A DNA stretch of 64,000 nt from Wuchereria bancrofti (taxonomy: Eukaryota; Nematoda; Chromadorea; Rhabditida; Onchocercidae): positions 16,866,084 to 16,930,083 of the forward strand of contig SSBO01000012.1 of NCBI GenBank assembly GCA_005281725.1, in the 5' to 3' direction. The position numbers were made by a program, and so were the translations under genes. Under the pieces are notes generated by a model. The model saw nothing but the letters and a program-made list of their open reading frames with translations. It did not search any database and had not been told where the DNA came from. Positions 43,660 to 58,107 of this stretch are shown here, piece after piece (position 1 is the first letter of the stretch; every line of letters begins with the position of its first letter).

Positions 43660-46520
43660 AAATTGTAACATTTAGTATAGAAAAGTATGAAGTACTAATT
43701 TAGAATCGACCAGCGGATTTACGAATCGGAATGATTTCTGCTGAATTGACTTACTGAATTATACAAGAAACAATTATACAAGAAATATACAAGAAACATG
43801 CTACTTATTCTTATTAACACTTCAATAACAAACGATTGATAATTGTATATGCTAGTACAAATATATTCGGTATTATATCATTTATTGTTATCTTAAAAAT
43901 ATGCCCAAAACTATTTGAATGAAAAGCACCATATCAATAAAGTACCGATTACATAAAAGATATAAAAGTTTTTGTAATTAAGAGAAAACCATACCTCTCT
44001 CTATCATTAATCAACCCACCAATGATTTCATCGCCAGAAGGTCACGCTTTTCATGAACAATAATTGCATGCTATGTGCTTTTATCTTCAAATATCAGTTA
44101 GCCCGTACATTATTTTATCACCAATTAAGATCTATTTTAGGAAACAGTCATTCACCGTGTTCATTTATTATATTAAGCAGCATTCATTTACTTGAACTAA
44201 GCTAACATACTGTTGGAAATGCGTCACAAGCCCTGAAGTTTCTTAGTCAAATATTTTCAAAAAGACATTTCATTTTGGATGTTACACATCGTTGCTTTGT
44301 TGTTTCGAATCACATGTAAAATAGATAAATGAATTCATTCTAAAGAAAAAGATTTCACAAAAACACATGGCTTGCATGCTACTCATATCATGCTATTTTC
44401 ATTCATTTAGAAAATCAAATAAAAAGGAAGTAGTGTTGACGGACTTATTACTATGACTCCTCTTCTTTGATGTTATTGCATATTAAAAGTCTTGGAAGCA
44501 GTCAAAAATAATTTTTTAATAAAGTAAATAGTTTAAAAGCAAAAGTTTTAAAGAGCAGTATCAATAACATTAATGAAGGTTTATTTTTGAAGAAATGAAG
44601 AATGAAGCGTTAATGAACAATTGTTGTTCAAAAGACCTGATAAATTAGACTCCTTCAAAATGGTACTTGGGATCTGGCTAAAAGAAAAGTTATTTTTTGT
44701 TGAATGTTCATACCACGCAAATTTATTATCAAAGCTCTTAATACAATGAGAAATTAAAAGTGTAATTTATGTAGTATGTTTCCGAGATGTATCAACGCCC
44801 ATGTAAGGATGCACAAAATGTTTGTGCCTTTATACCGAACAACACATTAACATGAAAACTGAGTCTAGGAATAAGTAAACTCGCTTTCATAATAGTTCTA
44901 TCAATTTTACGAAAAAAGTTAAAACATTCCAGGTAATACTCAGCAGACCGCTGTCAAAATTTGCAAGTAAGGATGGTCATTGTTGGATGCGGAAGTGCAT
45001 CATAAGAGTACTGTCACTCTGCTTGATACAAAAGAGTGAGAATGATAAATAACACCAACCGATAAACAAATGCAGCGGATTTTTTAGAAATCAGATTTAA
45101 GTAATAATTTGTGATTATGTAGAAGAAAGATTGAAATCAATGCGTAAGATGATACTGATTTTGATTTTAGAAGGTAATACGATACTACATTTATAATATA
45201 TTCTTTGAACAAATAACATCATCAGAGATCATTTGATTTTTCAGAATAGAGCTTATGCGACTACGACTGAGATCACAATAAACGCGTGCTAGATTGCTCT
45301 TTTCTGAGCCATCTGTCTTCACTTAACTCATCACTTCTATCCCCATCTTCCCGAAGATAGGTCGACCGATTTCATGGATACCAACCTACGAATTACGTTC
45401 GCTGAACTTGATCCTATGCACAATACTCTCGTAATCTCAACCCACTATTCCACGGCTTTTTGTGGGCCAGAAACTATCCCCATTAATATAATACATCTCA
45501 GCTCTCCGTTATGAAGATTTCGATTCCTTTATTGGGACATCGGCTATGTCTCAACAAATCTCAAAAATTTGACTACGTTACAATCTCTAATAGTGATTTT
45601 ACGATTTTACGATGAAGGTTACTCTCCATCAAATCTTGAATCAATACACAAATCGAATCTTTGGATCAATTAAAGTAAATTTTTGACTTTAGCCCTAAGT
45701 ATTCAATACAAAGATTTAATTTATTCCTCCGACAGTTGTCCACTGAAATAGCTTATGAAATACTGATAGCACTTATTAACGAACAAGAATAACCATAATA
45801 GACAATAACTAATAACGTCCTTCTTATGCAGTTGCAGGGCTAACAACACTTAGCAACAAACTCCATGGATCTACTGGAGAAATCCACTGAAATCAGTGAC
45901 AAGCCCCTTTATAACTTCCAAATCAAATCAATAGAATCTTTGTTTTCCTGAATCGGATGTTCCTGATATATAATTTGTCGACCTCATATGGATAAACCCG
46001 AGCGTATGTTAACGGCACAGATCTTCTCAGTGATATCAATTACCAAATCTCTTTTAAGTCGAAACATCTAGCCTTAGATTATCGATAATTGCAGCACAGG
46101 AAACAATTCTCTTTCGTACCATAAGAGTGAAAGAAAGAGCTGTGAAATGAAAAGTGAATTACCGAAGTTTATTGAGATGATCCTTTATCGACAGATTTTA
46201 AAAACACAAAAAATAACGAAGAAAAAATACTGCCACCGCTATTATTATATCTTTGAATATCGGGCGTATTCTGAAAAACAGGGAATATATGTAGTAGAAT
46301 GCTTAGTTACCTATCTTCAGGTATTTTTGCACTTTGTCTCCCTCGTCATCAGGGCTATCGATAGTGTGATTTTCACATCTCAAAGACATATACGTAAGAC
46401 ACTCCATTTGGGTATTAAACTACTGGAATACTTAGAGATCATCATAGAACCAGTCTGATAGGAAGCGATTGATTCCAATAGTGGGCGGCAGCTTTGAACT
46501 ACCGCCTACAGGCAGAAACA
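43660..46520. other. no gene seen
   Basis: AT-rich with scattered stops in all frames. A 103-codon plus-strand frame at 46147-46458 is unsupported by splice signals or similarity. Near 46480-46507 ggcggcag..ctaccgcc can form a short GC-rich stem. Confidence 0.4.
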
Positions 46521-46522
46521 AC

Positions 46523-46600
46523 ACTCACTCACTCACTCACTCACTCACTCACTCACTCACTCACTCACTCACTCACTCACTCACTCACTCACTCACTCAC
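46523..46600. repeat. (actc)n microsatellite
   Basis: About 19 perfect copies of the tetranucleotide actc. The open frame reading THSLTHSL through it is only the repeat. Confidence 0.97.
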
Positions 46601-47990
46601 CCCCACGCACATCACGCCATGCGCATCACACAAATTCTAATGTTAAGAGCGAGGGATGATTAACGTTTCACAGTGACGTCCGCATTAAGACGAGAGTTGG
46701 AGATGATTCTTTGGGCGTGGCGTGTTAGGGATGTTCTTCCATTTGGGTTGTGGCGACGTTGCGCGCGAGCATCAAATCTGCTGCGATCAGATCGGATGCC
46801 ATACGATCTGTGTGTTATGGTGTTGTGTGGTGCTATCCCTCTTCAAAATATTATTCTCTGCTGAGTGGCACTTTTTCTGTTATGAGTTGAACATTTTTCC
46901 ATTAAGATAATTTGTAAGCACCATCGAATGATATAATTTTGACTGAAAGTTTGTGATAAATATTATGGGTTTAGGATCATACAAGAACTGCTTCATTTAT
47001 TTTGACATCAATTCTGCTGTTGACGTGGAGCAGTTTCACTGGACCTATGTGAATTAATGAAGCGTAAGATTCGTTGTTCATAGATGAGATATTTTTTTAA
47101 AAGAACACGAATTTCAGCATGATCAAATTATTGTGTTTTTAATCAGTATTGTATAGTAGAGCAGAAGGTGCAATCAAGAACGTGGCGGAGGTCAAGGGCG
47201 ATTCAAGGAGAGAGTGTGATTATTGTTATCGTCTAATGGTTTCTCATTGTATCTCAGTATTTAATGAACAACGAATCTTACGCAAGTTTTGAACTGTCGT
47301 ATGCCACAGTTTTAGATGCTCAACTATGGTCGGTCAAACCAAGAGTTATGGACTCGCGAATGCTTCTATGAGCAACTTTTTGCAGTCGATTTATTCCATC
47401 TATTACTTAGTTAAATAATATTGCAAAGATCAATGAATAAAACAGTTACTTTTTGATATTTTTTGTCCGTAGAAGTAAATTTAGTAGAACCAATGCAGAC
47501 GTTACGATTTTCGACAAGGTGTAGCAATGATTTCGTTGAATTAGTTCCTTATTGTTACTTGTTTCTCATCTGTGATTAGAAACCCTTCTATTCAAATTCG
47601 AGTTACTTCATTGATTTAGTCTTCAGTTAATCATTTTTAACACAAACTTACACAACGTTTGTAGGGACAGCGACCAGTGGCTCTCTTTATTATTTTCTTT
47701 CTTTCAATATTAATATAGCAAACGTAACATATGGTGTTTGATAATAATTTGTCACATTCATTATAAATACTTTTTAATAATTTTTAAGTTACATGCAAAA
47801 TTATCCTAGAAAACAAGCAAAAACTTTAACGAACTAACTAAATGCACTAAGCAAGTTGATACATTTAATGATGGACGCAATGATTTGATTCATGACTATG
47901 GAAATTCTTACTTTCAGTGTTTGGGCTGAATGCGCAACTTTTGTAGGTACCCCAAAACACAAAAAAACGTAGTATTTTCAAAAAACCGAA
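46601..47990. other. GC-richer patch then AT-rich spacer
   Basis: 46601-46870 is noticeably GC-rich (gacgtc, gcgcgcgagc) and may be a promoter or 5' exon region. No coding exon can be joined to anything downstream. The rest is AT-rich. Confidence 0.35.
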
Positions 47991-48089
47991 AAATGGAGGA
48001 TCACAACACTTTTATAGGAGTGAAATATGGTCTAATTTTGTTGTCTGACTTATTTGAGCTGTTAAAACAAATTCACTATTTTGATATCT

Positions 48090-48506
48090 TCACAGAGCAC
48101 AATGCTTCTTTCGCTAGTTGTGAAAAAATTTTTTCCACTCTTCATTTGCGTATTGTTTGTGACACCGAATATTCGCTTTGGACGTTCACAATATTTCAGT
48201 GCATTATTTATTGTTAGTCAAAATGGTTTTTTTGTATGTACTTTCATTACGATATATGCCTCGATGCGATCATTAGGTAATATAGTGTAACACGCTTTTT
48301 GTATTTGGTAATCATAGATGCCGTATTACTTTTATATTTGTACTCTGATTCTTTCTCTTTTTTTTTCCTTGATCTTTTCATTTCTTGTGTTCAGATGTCT
48401 CTTCTATCATTGCAATTTTTATACTAGATTTGATTTTTTAGAAATTGTTTCACATCGTAAAAGTTACCGGTTACGAAATACCTATCTCTCTAAATGCGAT
48501 CATTAA
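48090..48506 (+). other. possible exons of a multi-pass membrane protein
   Basis: After a cttcacag acceptor at about 48096 a frame reads MLLSLVVKKFFPLFICVLFV then RFGRSQYFSALFIVSQNGFF and meets a gtatgt donor. After a catag acceptor a second frame (48318-48506) reads YICTLILSLFFSLIFSFLVF and ends KCDH. Two or three hydrophobic spans separated by short basic loops suggest a MARVEL-like or other tetraspan protein, but the family is not identified and the 5' end is missing. Located just upstream of the MO25 gene. Confidence 0.3.
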
Positions 48507-49389
48507 TCATAGGCTGAGCGACCAAAAACTTTTTTCTCCTGTTTTATTGGTTTTTTCCAGTATTCTAAATGTATTCATTTATGTTCCCTCATATAATTAA
48601 TTGATAATAGAAACAGAGGAGTAACGCAATCCCTTCCCTTGTTTAGGTAGACGATGATTATAACTGACTTAGTTCTCCGTAGATTTATTTTAAAATGGGA
48701 GGAAAAGATATTATCAATGCTTCGCAGCAGTAATGTAGGCAGTGGGATACATTTTGTCCTTAATGCTCAGCTTTTTTAATGCCAGATTTGAATCTCGCTT
48801 TGTTTAACGATACTTTCCGGACAGTAAGGTAAAGAAGATTTAGAATATTTTATAGCTATTTTCTTTTACTTTTTTCTTAAATCTTCACTTCACTTGTTTT
48901 GGGTTATTGGTAACCAATAACTTAGGCCGAAGTTCAGTCAAAATGATCGCCAAAAAAGAATAAGTGCTGTGAATACAGAGTGTTACGTTTTGTATTGTTT
49001 GTTGCTGTGAACAAGTCTTTTTTAATAATAAAAGATCATTCGTTGCTGAAACATTTTTAAATTCTGCAGAACATTTCATTATTGTTCCTTAGGATGAACT
49101 GATCTTTGACTCCTTTCATATCTTCACTTGTTCGAAAGATATACATTTGTATCCGATTTACTTTTCATACTCTGATTTTTTATTCTCTCCGATACTTCAG
49201 CTTAATGTGTAATCTAAGGACTTGAATAGGAATGATTTTTGCACGCTCGTCAGCGGTATATTTAGTTCAGCAAAAAGCCTATGATTGCAAGTTCTAATTT
49301 TTTTAACATCGTTAATATCTGGTGTAGTGTTCTTATTTCCGACCTTGAACTTCGTAAAAGTTTTAAATTTCAGCTTTTACTGCTTTGCA

Positions 49390-52139
49390 ATGCCTCTGCC
49401 GCTGTTTGGCAAATCACATAAATCACCTCCGGATATCGTTAAAAATTTAAAGGACTCATTGACACAATTGGAAAAATTGGAACGAGGAGATAAAAAGAAT
49501 GAAAAAGTTGCAGAAGAAGTGAGCAAATCACTTCAGGCAATCAAAAGTATCATTTATGGACAAGAGAGTCAGGAGCCACACTTGGAACAGGTTAATTTCT
49601 TCTATAGCTTGTTGGATTTCTTTCGTGCTTGACTCTGCTTTCTTTAGCATAAACCCAAAATAAGTGCTCTACTTCAGGATCCTAGTATTTGTTTTAAAAA
49701 ATATCATTTGCACTTATCCCGGATGGATACGAGTTCTTGGTTATAGATGTTGGAATTTGATAGTAGAGATCCAAATTAAAGCTTGAACGATTGAACCAAA
49801 GCAATCCTAGTGCTAGTCTCTCAAAAAGTGATAGGTTTTACAGGTAGCACAACTGGCTCAGGAATCATATAATTCATCGATTCTTCCTATGCTCATCCAG
49901 AATTTGATAAAGCTTGACTTCGAAGCAAAAAAGGATGTTGCACAAATTTTCAACAATCTACTGCGGCGGCAGATTGGAACACGTTCACCGACGGTGGAAT
50001 ATGTGCATACACGACCGCAGATTCTTGAAGCACTTGTTAAAGGGTTAGCTTCTGATGTTTATCTTGTCAAGCAGTATTAGTAAAATTCATCAAAATATAT
50101 GAAGTGCATTATTAATCGCAATTGTATGAGGTTGAAGGTGGAATGCTTTTTGTTAAGGAGAAGATAGAAACGGGATGGGTGAACAGTAAGTCTTTTCAAG
50201 AAATGCAGAAGCAAATTTTTTTTTGGAAATAGCAAATCTTTCCGTTGCAATAAATGCTTGATTTAATTCTGCCAAAGAGTAGAATGGTTTTGTTATACAA
50301 ACACAAAGCTATTGTCATACTGAGAGATTCAGTAAGAAAATGGGTTTTTCATACTAAATTCCTTAATGTCTTGTATGTTTTTCGTCCAAAATTGAAACCT
50401 TTTTTAAAAAAAAAAAGATATATTTCTGTTCAATATGATTTGTAAATTAAATAAAAAAAACCGATAGTTTCACACAGAACGCGATGGTTCGTTAGCATTA
50501 TTGATGGTTTGTTCTCAATAAATCACAAGAGCTGATGCTGTTCATGTAGTTTACAGTGATAAACACATTTTTTCTGCAGGTATGAAACTCCTGAGATAGC
50601 TGTTACTTGTGGTAGTATGTTAAGAGAATGTATCAGGCATGAAAATCTTGCAAAACTGGTTCTTTATGGCAATGATTTTTACAAATTCTTCAATTATGTG
50701 GAGGTTAGCTTTTTGCTTTTATTATAGGGTAATAATTTCGAACATTTCAAATTACTGACCAATCAGTAGTAATCGGTATAATCTTCCACATATTGTTATA
50801 TGGTTTTTATGTTACTGAGTTTCAAATTTTAATAAAACTGCACTGTATCACTTTATTTCAACACAGACGATGAGTAATGAGGAATAGAGTAGAATATTTA
50901 ATTTGGAAACCGCGATATTTGACAAAATTTTGTCCATTTATTAATATCAAAATTGATGAATATAGTACATGAAATAGTTTGTGGAAGATATTATTCAGCC
51001 TACTAAGCATGTTGCTGCAGTAGCTATTGAAAGTGTTTTGCTTCGGTAATTGGATGCTTTGAATTCTTAGTATGAACGAACTCGTTAATGATATGAAGTC
51101 CCACTAATGAAGTGAAGTTCCTGACCTTTCGGTTCAACTCCTGAGGTAAAGTAGTCGTAGCTTTAACGGTACGTCTCTTTGTTCCAGGTATCTACATTCG
51201 ATATTGCATCTGACGCATTTTCGACGTTTAAAGAATTAGTCACGAGACACAAGACAATTTGTGCTGAATTTCTGGACAGTAAATACGACGAATTTTTCCA
51301 GGCTTATCAAAATTTGCTGAATTCAGAAAATTATGTTACAAGAAGACAATCTTTAAAGGTTTCTATTCTTGTCGTGGAATTCATCATTTGTCAGCATAAC
51401 TGTCGATGATTTGTTACTAATCTGCAAAGAAATCTACGTATAGAACTTGCTTCCTGTTACTTTTCCCTAATATAATGACAATGGAAGAATTGTTCTGTTT
51501 GGTGATTTTAATCTCTTTCCAGTTGTTAGGCGAATTATTGCTGGATCGTCACAATTTTAATGTAATGACGAGATATATCAATAATGCTGACAATCTCAAG
51601 CTCATGATGAATATGCTCAAGGAGAAAAGCCGTAGTATACAATTTGAGGCATTTCATGTTTTTAAGGTTCATATTTATTGCTCTCGGTAATCATAGACTG
51701 GTTCGAGGAGAAACAGAATTTGGAAAGTCCTTTCCGTCCCTTTGAATATAAAATTTTAGATAATTCTTCATTAAACAACCATTTGTGCCAACGTCTTTAT
51801 GATTTCATGTGATAAACTCAAAACATTGTATGTAAAGGTTTTAAGTACCTTAATTGTCTACAGTCTTGTTATTTACTTTTTTTCCTTTGTGGTTATAATC
51901 ATATAAGATTTATTTCAATGAGCAAGCTATTATTACCTACATATGGATTGGATCATTCGATTTTCTAGGTTTTTGTGGCAAATCCGAACAAATCAAAGGC
52001 TGTCGCCGATATTTTATTGAGAAATAAGGAGAAACTAGTTGAATTCCTTACTAATTTCCATACCGATCGTACAGAAGACGAGCAGTTTAATGACGAGAAG
52101 GCTTATCTCATCAAACAAATACAGGATATGAAAGCATGA
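49390..52139 (+). CDS. mop-25: MO25/CAB39 scaffold protein
   Basis: Six exons: 49390-49590, 49844-50043, 50580-50703, 51188-51358, 51523-51666 and 51969-52139, every join in phase, giving 336 residues, the usual MO25 length. Helical-repeat landmarks run in order: [114 protein letters not shown], and [20 protein letters not shown] near the end. MO25 binds STRAD and stabilises active LKB1, and also binds GCK-III kinases. A tttcag 16 bases before the ATG could accept a spliced leader. No lesions. A divergent copy of exons 1-2 sits at 358-958. Confidence 0.97.
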
Positions 52140-54400
52140 GCTTTTTTTCTTCACTCGTGTGTAAAGCAGTTTGTTCTCATTTCTATTTGGCTGAATGAAA
52201 TGCTTTTGTAGCTGCTCCATGATCTTATCAGACTACCACTGCTTCTTTGCTTATCATTTCTTGCTGTCGTGATTTATAATAAGGTTTCACAATTTCCTGA
52301 AGAATTATGTGTATCATTTGTAGACAAGAATGTTTACTCGGAGTTTTCAAATAATGGCTGGGAAGGAGAGAGATTGTTCATCTTTGAATAAGAAAAAAGG
52401 AAGCAATATTGCACGGCAGTAGTGTTTCCGCATATCTTTTCCTTTTCAAATTTGTTTCATCATAGAGGAAACTTGAGTTTGGTGCCAGTAATTTTTTTTT
52501 GCGCATGATTTGGGAGCTGTGCAGTTTTAATTTCTTCCTCAATTCTGCTCATATTATATTATACTGTATATGAAATAATAGGCGAAGTACTTTCTAAGTG
52601 TTTCCCATCCAAGTTCCATTCCTCGTAATTTGCGGATATACAAAGTCTTTCTGAAAATAAGTTTATATCCTGTCCACGTTAAGGTATATTTGTCATTGTG
52701 TTTCCATTTTCAAGAAACTTTCCAGATTTAGATTCAACCTCATCCAGTGGTTCTTTGTTTCTTTTTTTTAAAATTTTTCTGAAGAATTCAGTCCGATTTC
52801 CTTTGGTGTCTTACTGGACTTGAGTCGTACCAGGATATCTACTTTTTACATCTTGATAGAAATACTTGTTCCATGTAATTACCTCAAATATTTGATCAAA
52901 CCAGTTGTGTCTCTTTAGAACTCCCGATTCCTGATTGTTATTTCTAAATGGTACTGATTCCCATTCGTATCTGATTGTTAAAATCGTTACAGAATACTTT
53001 TTGCAAGGATTTTTATGAAGAGAAATCTACAAAATATACCTGCATTGCTAATTTGGTTCCTTGGAATGTTTTGTTCGGGTTGATGAATTAGTTTTGTGCA
53101 CGGTATGCTACATTTTATGTTACGCAGGAGTTCTTTCTTTGTTAAACACGTAAAATGCGTGAAGTTTGTCTCGAGAGTTTTCTTTCATTCGTTATAATTT
53201 ATGGCTGTACCACTTGATACTTGTTTTTGTAGTATTTGACAAGGACAAAGTTTTCCGGATTTGAAATGAGCTTGCTTGTATTCTTCATCTTGGTGAATTA
53301 CAGCTGATGGTACTCGAGCAGAGTCCTGGTCGAGGTCTTCATTTTTAATAGAATTATAATAAAAAGAATTTTTACTGACTCAACTAGCATGTGAAAAACG
53401 AATCGCAGATTACAGCCGTGTGGGTATAGGTAAACTCAAAAAGTATTATGAAACTTGATGAATTCCAATAATTGCTTTGGCTTCATTAATCTTTAAAATC
53501 CGGCTTTTGGGATAAGGAGAATGTTTCTTACACTATTAGCATTAATTACACTAAATTTGCAGCATTAGGGATGTAGGTTCCAATTCTCAAATCGGCTAGC
53601 TTTAACCAATAATGGAATCTCGTGAAATATTTTGAACATTAAAATGCAATACGATGTTAACGATAACAACACTGCAAGAAGTGAGTAAAGACCGCGTCCA
53701 GGAACTGACTCGACATAAAAATGGAATCAACTTCTGTTAAAATTACGGTGATTCCCATTCAAAAATTTTTAAAATTGAAAGGTGAGAAGTAGAAATTAGA
53801 AGACAAGTGTCTCAATATGAAGATGATGAACACTGCCATAAGACACGATGACGACAACGATTGTGGCCAGAGATCAGAAACTGTCCTCTGAACTAGGACC
53901 ACTAAACGATTATAAAAAAAGTACAGTAATTCAAAAAAAAAACTCGAATGATTGAAACAAATTGCTAAAACAAATTCCCAATAGGTTTGATTCGAGATAA
54001 AAAATATAAAGATTTGAAAACTAATATAATTCTATTATCGAATCATTTTTTTGTACCCAATCTAGTGGTTACAGTCTTCGGAAATACAAAGTTTACACTG
54101 TAAAACTGCAACAAGAAATTCAAAAAACCTAGAATTGTTTTAGGAAATCTTTCGACAAGCGAAGTAGAAATGTTTGGGAAAAATTAAGTTCATGTATAAG
54201 TCTTAGCAACAACAAATTCAGTAACTCAATCACTAAAACTATATACATTTTTGAGCGTGTAGTCATTTCGACATCTTATCAGGATGAGTCGAATATAAAT
54301 ATATCGGAAACCTGAAATACTGAAATAGAGAAAAAAAGAAACTGAAATAAACGAGAACTGAGAAACCATCAAATCAAATCAAACAAATTACTTGGTAAAA
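52140..54400. other. 3' flank of MO25 and spacer, no gene seen
   Basis: Contains the MO25 3'UTR and AT-rich sequence. Short minus-strand frames here have no splice context. Confidence 0.45.
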
Positions 54401-54403
54401 AAC

Positions 54404-56161
54404 CTACCCTACACCCTGCAGTTCCATTTGCTGGTCAACAATCTGAACGAGTTCTGGTGGTGATGGTACTCGTCCACTTCCAAGTTTTGACCATATTTGT
54501 TCGTCGCCCAAGTAAATCTCGAACGCTACTGTCGACATAAGAGAGCCTGGAGTGATGAGCAAACTGAATTAGTCGTTTTAAAATCATTATTTCATACTTA
54601 ATTTTGGATTTAAATAAATGAGCTCCCTGTATGTAAAGTAGTCCCAAAGCAAATTAGCTTCAAAGATTTCCACTGTTTCAATTTCAGAAAAACTAACTCA
54701 CCTGTTATCGAATTATTTTAAATTTCAAAACGAGTGTAAAAATGTTTTTACCAGAACAGGAAGCTGTGTCAAATGGTATGAAAGTAATGTTACAATACCA
54801 ATTCCTCAAAGATAATGTTGCCAAAACTAGAAACTAACTTTCAATAGTGTTAGAAAGAAGAAACAACATCATGCAAGATACACTTTGTTGTTCAAGGCCA
54901 TTAGAAAATGCGTGGTGTTGGCTGTTCATCGATGCAAATGGATCCTGCTCCATTACAATTAATACAATGAACACTATCTTCCCTAACCCAATAATCTGAG
55001 ATATTATGTTTTTTGGAAATTTTTATCAAAAATGTAAAAATGTGCAACTGCTTAGATTTTTTAGATTGTCCAGCCATACTAAGTAATTTAATCCATAAAA
55101 TCCTAACATAACTCCAAACAACATTTAATGAACATAGTATCAAAAAGTTAAACTTCTTGTCAAAGTATAAACAGCAAAAGTACAGTACTAAACAGTGGTT
55201 ATCAAATTTTGCAAATCATGCTCTACAGAATCAGCTAATCACTGCTCAGTATTGAATTTCTGATATTTTAGAGAGTCTGATATTTTATTATTTGAATTTC
55301 TGATATTTTAGAGAGCAACGTAACACAAAATTCAATCCAAATTTTCTCAACCATATTTTAAATATATTAAGTTTTAAGCAACACATACACATTGAAGCAA
55401 AGGAATGATTTTCAACCTGAACCAAAACGTTTTTCTAGGCTTTAGGTGAATAATTGGCAGTATCAATTTTCATTGAGGATACTTCTCATGTATATAACAA
55501 GAAAATTCATCAAATGCTTGCCGATAACCACACGAATTTATTTGAATTTATTTGAAGTTATAAAAATAAATCTTTTTCATGCAAGTATGTTCCCCTCATG
55601 TCACAATTTTTCTGAGTAATGTCAGGCTAAATATAAAGCAAGTTTTGCTGAAGTCAAAACTTCACCAACTGTGTATTAAAAAGGATGAATGGAAGTTTGA
55701 TGATTTTTATAAAATCTTCAAAAATCGTAAATCTAACCAAAATAAAAACTTCATGCTAGGAAGTTTTCTAGTAATATGTGGCGGCGCACTGAATAGAACT
55801 GATTTTTGCCTAACTCGAATATAGTCCGCATCTTTTAATTTTTCGTCGATTTTCTGGAACAGAAAGTTCTCCTGATAATACCGGAGAAATATGACGGGTC
55901 CTTTTTTTGAGAAAAAGAGTTTTTTTTTTGGAAAATTTCATGAGAAAAAGAATCGGTCTGAACACTGATCTTGTATTTTGTAAAAATGATTTACTAATCA
56001 GTGCTTTTCGCAGTAATTTGTAAAAAACCAACCTCATCATCGAATTCCTTCTTAAACACTTCATCGTCGTCATATTCATCTTTGGAATGTCCATAGATAT
56101 CTTGTAAGGATAAAAGCAGAGCTATACCTAAGATAACCGTACCAATTTGGTTCGTAATCAT
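54404..56161 (-). pseudogene. selenoprotein T-like thioredoxin-fold protein (Cys form), disrupted
   Basis: SelT is an ER-membrane thioredoxin-fold oxidoreductase. Minus-strand pieces: 56033-56161, a signal-peptide exon (MITNQIGTVILGIALLLSLQ, then acidic); about 55745-55800 (APPHITRKLPSMKFLF..); about 55440-55530 (SCGYRQAFDEFSCYIHEKYP, then KIDTANYSPKA); 54839-54995 (KIVFIVLIVMEQDPFASMNS, then CMMLFLLSNTIE); and 54404-54546 (STVAFEIYLGDEQIWSKLGS, then GRVPSPPELVQIVDQQMELQ), stop TAG at 54404-54406. The last two exons join in phase. The active-site motif reads SCGYR, so Cys replaces Sec. A 1-nt shift after HEKYPQ breaks the frame, and the splice acceptor before SCGYR is obscured by an aaataaattc tandem repeat. 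That the first exon belongs to this gene is an inference. Confidence 0.65.
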
Positions 56162-56890
56162 CTAACAAAACCCGAAATCCCATTTCTCTTCTCGTGTAAT
56201 TCACCAATTTAAGCACGCAAAGTCATCAAAGCTACGGTGACAATAGATAAGATAGAAAATTTATTCCAAAGAGAAAAAAGGAATAATCGCGGGCGGTGAC
56301 AAAGGAACATAGTTATTACTGGCAAGAATTGGGTGTGGGAATGTGTGCGTGTGTGTATCATGGAATCAGAGGTAGTGGTGAAATGGTACTGTGAGCAAGA
56401 ACGAATCACGCCTGTCTCTTAAATTACTACAATCAAGAAAAAGACAGCAACTTCGACAAAACATCCGACATCGAGTTCCTAGAGCTGCGTTAAATTCCAC
56501 TGCATTGGTGTAATTGAAGAGAAAGGCATGTAAGGTCTGCGTTCATACATTGCCGCTGAGTATTTGGTGTTTGACGAAGGGAGCGTCTTCAAAGGTCAAG
56601 GGTTAGTATACTGTGAGAGTGTGATGAGAGCATTGCAGTCATTATGTTTCTAGCCAATGGATATTTCATTTGGCTAGTCCTAAGGGACTTCGTTGCAAAA
56701 TATACTACAACATTTTGAAATGAAGATAATATTACTGCCTCTTACCAAAGGTTTATAGTTGACATTTTTCTCACTATTTCCAGATGACTTAACTATCGTT
56801 CTTTTCAGTTGCAAAAAAATTTTCTGATGGACGGGAAGATCATGGATGGCGAATGACGCGAACTACGAAGTTGGTCGATAGAACCACGCG
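56162..56890. other. spacer, possible divergent promoter region
   Basis: Lies between the starts of the minus-strand SelT-like and plus-strand angiomotin-like genes. 56260-56660 is GC-richer with gtgtgtg and gagaga tracts; a shared promoter is plausible but no specific site is identified. Confidence 0.35.
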
Positions 56891-58107
56891 ATCGATGTGT
56901 ACAGTTCCATGCATTTGCAAGAAGTTCGAATCCTCAACTCATTGCTGCATGAGGCTCATAATATTTCCACTTCAAGCAATAAAATAAATGCTCAGCAAGG
57001 TCTGTCGTTTCTTATTTTTTTCATTTTAAATTTGAAGCTATTTTGCACAGCGTTATTATTCCGAATTGTTAATCTTTCAGTTAGCTAGTGCGATATGTCG
57101 ATTTGATTGGATCAAACAATAATGCTTATTAACTCATATGAATATCAAAACATTTCACGTTAACACTTTGGTTTCCCTAAGTATATTCAAGCAGTGGCAA
57201 TAGTTTGACAAAAGTCTCTTGTTGATTATAACTGAAACAAACTATATAACTGGGCTATGCTTTTTGTAGGTTTATTGCATGCAACTGCGCTGCTTCTTTT
57301 TTTTATAAATTTTAAGTGAAATTAATTACATTTGGTTAGATCAATCCATTGAATTTACAGCAGATTATTATTTTTATAGTGGATGATACTGGAATTGATG
57401 GAGCAGAAAATATTAAATTACAGCAAATGATTAACAAATATCAATCACAAGTAATTCAGCAGCAACTATCAAATCGAAACAATCATGAACTTATCAAGTA
57501 AATATTTTTTATGTATGTCTGTAATGTTTCTTTCATGAAAATTATATCTCACAGGAAGAAAATTCTTATGCTTAGCTCAGCTATCTCGATTCTTCTAGAA
57601 GGTAAAAATTCAGAAAGTTGGTTACTTCACTAAACACTTGATTTTTTAAAGTTTCGTTGGAATAACAGACAACAATTTCCATAGTTCAATTTCTTTTAAT
57701 TTATAATGCTTTTCCAACTTGTAGAAGATAGAATACTCTATTTCGTTTTTTTTTATTGCGATTTCTTGACTCTTAAAGCGAGTTGTTTACAACAGGTCCT
57801 TTTGTCTTCATTTCATTTTTTGCATGTTTTTAGATTTAACTCCTGCTTCTATTTCTGTTACTTGTGATACAGGCATTTTCTACTTTTTTGTGGTTAAATG
57901 CGCGTTAGCACGAATTTATGTTTTTTTTTAAGCTAGAAAAAGCTTATGAAACTACCGAAAAGGAGTATAAGAATTTAACGGCACAGAAGGAGGGGCAAAA
58001 CAACCTTGAGAAAGCGACACGTATGAAAATGGAGCAGCAGATAGCAAGGTGTGCTCAGAGTTGATGAAAGAATCAATTTGTATAATTGTGGGATGGTATT
58101 TTATAGC

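Noticed and set aside
46469..46663. Open frame with THSLTHSL repeats
   Set aside because: It is only the translation of the (actc)n microsatellite.
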